This document shows positions 6,963 to 9,155 of a stretch of DNA of 9,155 bases, piece by piece (positions within the stretch are counted from its first letter, which is position 1; each line of letters opens with the position of its first letter). The position numbers and the translations under genes are program-made. The stretch is from assembly GCA_937944035.1 (NCBI GenBank), contig CALDZQ010000173.1:1-9155 (forward strand). The letters are read 5' to 3'. Source of the DNA: an uncultured Neomegalonema sp. GTDB lineage: Bacteria > Pseudomonadota > Alphaproteobacteria > Rhodobacterales > Rhodobacteraceae. The notes beneath the pieces are model-generated. The model saw nothing but the letters and a program-made list of their open reading frames with translations. It was not told the DNA's origin and ran no database searches.

Positions 6963-7118
6963 ATTTTCCACCACATACTTCAGGTTACAGCATCATTGTC
7001 TGCGAAGGCGGACAATCCAAACTCGCGAAGCTTTCAGTTGCATCTTGCAGCCACGAAACTGGATACTCCGCCTGCGCGGAGTATGACACAGGAATTACGG
7101 CGTTGTCGGGACGGGTTG
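6963..7118 (-). other. Gap between pqiB-like and pqiC-like genes, filled by a paired palindromic element
   Basis: This 156-bp stretch separates two genes of one apparent operon, unusually long compared with the 3-26 nt gaps elsewhere in the window. Most of it is the two REP-like palindromes and their 40-bp spacer (6991-7088). The last bases on the minus strand carry the ribosome site of the lipoprotein gene. I see no convincing promoter of its own and no T-run terminator, so readthrough from the upstream gene is the simplest view. Confidence 0.5.
6991..7088. repeat. Two inverted REP-like palindromes (BIME-like pair)
   Basis: Two 29-bp copies face each other, 6991-7019 and 7060-7088, with a 40-bp spacer. 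When one is reverse-complemented they agree at 21 of 29 positions. Each is itself a hairpin. The right copy has perfect 9-bp arms (ATACTCCGC 7063-7071, GCGGAGTAT 7076-7084, loop CTGC). The left copy pairs ATTGTC (6995-7000) with GACAAT (7011-7016) around GC-GAAG-GC. Two of the differences are compensated within the stem. The core GCGAAGGCGG and flanking ATCCA resemble the common proteobacterial intergenic repeat with consensus near CCCGCGAAGGCGGGGATCCA. Such elements are usually scattered in many copies, mobilised by REP-associated transposases and able to stabilise mRNA. Confidence 0.65.
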
Positions 7119-9155
7119 TCATTTCCCCAAAATCAGCGAGTTGGGTTTGCGTTCGATGGTCGCGACCAACGCGGTGATGGCGCGGGCGGCGTCGCGGATT
7201 TCGCGGATTGTGGTGATCGCCTCGTAGTTCAGCTCCGACCCGACATCGAGCGAGCCGAGCACAGAATCGGCGCGGGTGGCGACGGCGGAGATTTGCGGCA
7301 TCAGGGCGTTGAGGTTGGCAGACAGACCCTGGAACGCGATGGATGCGCCGTTGAAGGAAACCAGCGCGTTGTTGAAGTTCTCCGGAACATTGCGCGTTTG
7401 CAGGTCAGAGACAGCCACGCGGACCTGATCGAAAGCGGCGACCACGGCGCCGGGAATTTGCTCGGCCCCCGGTGCGGTGGCGATGCGGTCGAGATCTGTA
7501 ATCAGACGGTTGGCGGAGGCGATAACCTGGTCAAGCGGCAGAACGCGCAAGGTGGCGGCCAGCGCTTCGATCTGTTGCAGCACGGCCGGGATTTCAGCGG
7601 CGGCAGCGGTTATCGTCGCAGCGGTTCGGGTGGTCTCGTCCAGCGCAACGGCGAGGCGGCGGGTTGTCTCGGCGGATCGGATGTCGCCAAGCAAGCCTTG
7701 CACAGCAACCAGCGTGTCATTCAGGGTTTGCGGTGTTTGTTGCAAACTGTCCGAGCGCACCAAGCCGTCGACATTGCCGACCAGCGTTTGGGCGGAGGCG
7801 GCGGCGCGGCTTACCTCGTCAAGGGCGGTGGCAAGGCGTCCGGTGGTTTCAGCTTCGCGGATGTCGGTCAGCAAGCCCTGCACCGCGACAAGTGTTTCAT
7901 TCAGGTTGCCAGGTGTTTCCTGCAAACCGTCCGACGTGACCAGCGCGCTGACATCCTGAAGCACGGTTTGCGCGGCAGCGACCAGCTCGTCCAGCGGCAG
8001 CGCCTCGGCCTTTTCGCTGAGGCTGGCGAAATTGGCCATCATCACAGGGGCGGCTTCGGCGGCGGATTTGATTGAGGTTGCCGCCTCCCCCGCATTGGCG
8101 AGGGCGATGGCGAGGTTTTTCGCGGCGTCCTCCTCACGCAACTCGGCCAGCAGGCTTTGCACTTCGGTAAGGGCGCCGGAGAGATCAGCGGGCAGAGCGG
8201 CGACGGAGTCTGAGGCGACGAAGGTTTGCGCGTCGCGGACGAATCCGGTGGCGGTGGCAATCAGATCGTCGAGTGGCAGACTGGCCGCATTGCCCGCAAA
8301 ACGCGTGAGGTTGGCCATCAGCTCCGGCGCGCGCTCGGTGGCGAGTTGGATTGATGCAGCGGTGGCCGTGGCCGATTCGAGCGCAGTGGTCAGACTGCCC
8401 GCGACATCGGCAGCGTTCAACTGCTCGATAACAGCGCGCGCGCCCGCCAGTGTTCCGGCAAGGTCGGCCCCGGCATCGGCAAGCTCCGGCGCGCTTACAA
8501 GACGGCGGGTATCGGCGAGCAGGCCGGCGACTTCGGCGGGGATCGCGCGGGTTTGCTCGTCGGCGACCAGCACGTTGACATTGCTCATCAAGACGGTCGC
8601 GGCATCAAGCAGTTCTTCGATCGGCAGGTTGTTGATGCGGGTGATCATCCCCTCGGCAGAGGCGGCAAGATCGTCGAGATCGGACGGTACGCTGGGCAAA
8701 CGCGGATAGGGCGAAGCGGTTTCGTCGATCTGTTCTTCCGACAGGCGGTCGCCTTGCACCAGCTCTATATAGAGTGCGCCGGTGATAATGCTGGCGCTGG
8801 CAAGTTTGGCGCGCATCCCGTTTGCCACAAGCGTTTTGATGAAGTTGAGACTATCCTCCGCCTCACCCGATGGCAGGCCGAGGCGGGAGGGTTGCAGCAG
8901 GATGGTGGTGATGAGCGAGACTTCGGGGCGGCCTGAACTGTCATCGACCGACGCGATCACATCGATGACCTCGCCGACCTTGTAGCCGCGCAGTTCTACC
9001 GGAGCGCCCACCGCAAGGCCGCGCACGGAGCCGTTGAAGGCAACCGACAGACGGATTTGGGCGCTGTAATCATCGTCAAAGATACTGGCGCGGGCGTTCT
9101 TTTCGGTTTCGAAAAGACGGAACAGCTGGTTCTCCTGCACGGGACCGCCGCCGAA
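7119..9155 (-). CDS. pqiB: PqiB-like MCE/MlaD-domain intermembrane lipid-transport protein, N-terminus beyond window
   Basis: The frame is open from the right edge to the stop at 7119, giving the last 678 residues; no credible start lies inside. The GTG at 9138-9140 is internal to conserved sequence. The edge begins with a GGGPVQENQLFRLF segment that links MCE domains. A complete MCE domain then runs to about residue 137, with VAFNGSVRGLAVGAPVELRG and YKVGEV near its start and ASIITGALYIELV near its end. PqiB proteins carry several such domains stacked as hexameric rings, anchored in the inner membrane, with a helical needle reaching toward the outer membrane. Here the region after the MCE domain, roughly 520 residues, is Ala-rich, almost Cys/Trp-free and predicted helical. 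It has repeated LPLDEL-type and VQGLL-type units. That is far longer than the helical tail of E. coli PqiB (total 546 residues). The lipoprotein partner follows. PqiA-type membrane genes are expected right of the window. Confidence 0.85.
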   Translation of the reverse strand, partial: FGGGPVQENQLFRLFETEKNARASIFDDDYSAQIRLSVAFNGSVRGLAVGAPVELRGYKVGEVIDVIASVDDSSGRPEVSLITTILLQPSRLGLPSGEAEDSLNFIKTLVANGMRAKLASASIITGALYIELVQGDRLSEEQIDETASPYPRLPSVPSDLDDLAASAEGMITRINNLPIEELLDAATVLMSNVNVLVADEQTRAIPAEVAGLLADTRRLVSAPELADAGADLAGTLAGARAVIEQLNAADVAGSLTTALESATATAASIQLATERAPELMANLTRFAGNAASLPLDDLIATATGFVRDAQTFVASDSVAALPADLSGALTEVQSLLAELREEDAAKNLAIALANAGEAATSIKSAAEAAPVMMANFASLSEKAEALPLDELVAAAQTVLQDVSALVTSDGLQETPGNLNETLVAVQGLLTDIREAETTGRLATALDEVSRAAASAQTLVGNVDGLVRSDSLQQTPQTLNDTLVAVQGLLGDIRSAETTRRLAVALDETTRTAATITAAAAEIPAVLQQIEALAATLRVLPLDQVIASANRLITDLDRIATAPGAEQIPGAVVAAFDQVRVAVSDLQTRNVPENFNNALVSFNGASIAFQGLSANLNALMPQISAVATRADSVLGSLDVGSELNYEAITTIREIRDAARAITALVATIERKPNSLILGK
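7611..7970 (-). repeat. Two tandem 180-bp in-frame repeats inside the PqiB-like tail
   Basis: The stretches 7791-7970 and 7611-7790 encode the same 60-residue unit twice in a row with no gap. Landmarks recur at exactly 60 residues: AQT, SD(G/S)LQ(E/Q)TP, LN(E/D)TLVAVQGLL, and AETT followed by RLA(T/V)ALDE. Over the best 38 residues 29 are identical. By eye, 7861-7920 and 7681-7740 agree at about 44 of 60 bases. More diverged relatives occur upstream in the gene, with LPIEEL, LPLDDL, LPLDEL and LPLDQV segments beginning near 8627, 8279, 8000 and 7541, spaced 116, 93 and 153 (93+60) residues. Confidence 0.8.

Noticed and set aside
7611..7970. CRISPR-like or other spaced direct repeats
   Set aside because: The repeats are contiguous, 180 bp, in frame and diverged. 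They are a protein-coding tandem duplication, with no short conserved repeats separated by unique spacers.
6996..8075. Plus-strand open frame of 359 codons, Gly/Arg/Gln-rich, opposite the PqiB-like tail
   Set aside because: Its apparent repeats merely mirror the repeats of the minus-strand protein. It has no ribosome site or domain and starts inside the palindromic repeat.
8042..8709. Plus-strand Ser/Ala/Arg-rich ORFs in the PqiB-like region, considered as a second coding layer
   Set aside because: They arise from the repetitive Ala-rich codons on the minus strand and have no independent start signals or recognisable domains.

Overview
The window reads as a GC-rich alphaproteobacterial chromosome segment, most like Rhodobacterales. 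The main reasons are a solute-binding protein and permeases that match my memory of the Rhodobacter sorbitol/mannitol (Smo) transporter, the codon use, and the short or overlapping gene junctions. This assignment is by recognition; no database search was run.

Left part (1-4913, all minus strand): one polyol/sugar uptake operon. In transcription order it holds a possible 16-codon leader ORF (4913-4863), a PfkB-family fructokinase-like kinase (4863-3922), a SmoE-type periplasmic binding protein (3895-2582), a strong stem-loop (2545-2574), the permeases SmoF (2519-1647) and SmoG (1643-813), and a MalK/SmoK-type ATPase (803 to beyond position 1, so its C-terminus is missing). The expected logic is import of sorbitol, mannitol or a related polyol, oxidation to a ketose by dehydrogenases that may lie beyond the left edge, and phosphorylation by the kinase.

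Centre (4864-6380): an AT-rich divergent control region carries a perfect 11+11 bp inverted repeat (4968-4978 / 4998-5008). Its right arm overlaps plausible promoter elements for both directions. The plus-strand gene is a ROK/XylR-type repressor (5072-6286), the obvious candidate to bind this operator. It is followed by a probable intrinsic terminator (6308-6344).

Right part (6381-9155, minus strand): the end of a pqiABC-type lipid-transport operon, unrelated to sugar uptake. It contains the C-terminal 678 residues of a PqiB-like MCE protein (start beyond the right edge) and the PqiC-like outer-membrane lipoprotein (6962-6381). The 156-bp gap between them holds two inverted copies of a REP-like palindrome. 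The PqiB tail is a very long Ala-rich helical region with internal repeats, including a 180-bp tandem duplication.

I see no wholly new system. The items most worth a second look are the repeat-expanded PqiB tail, the paired REP-like element with compensatory stem changes, the leader ORF that decides the kinase start, and the compact operator/promoter overlap.
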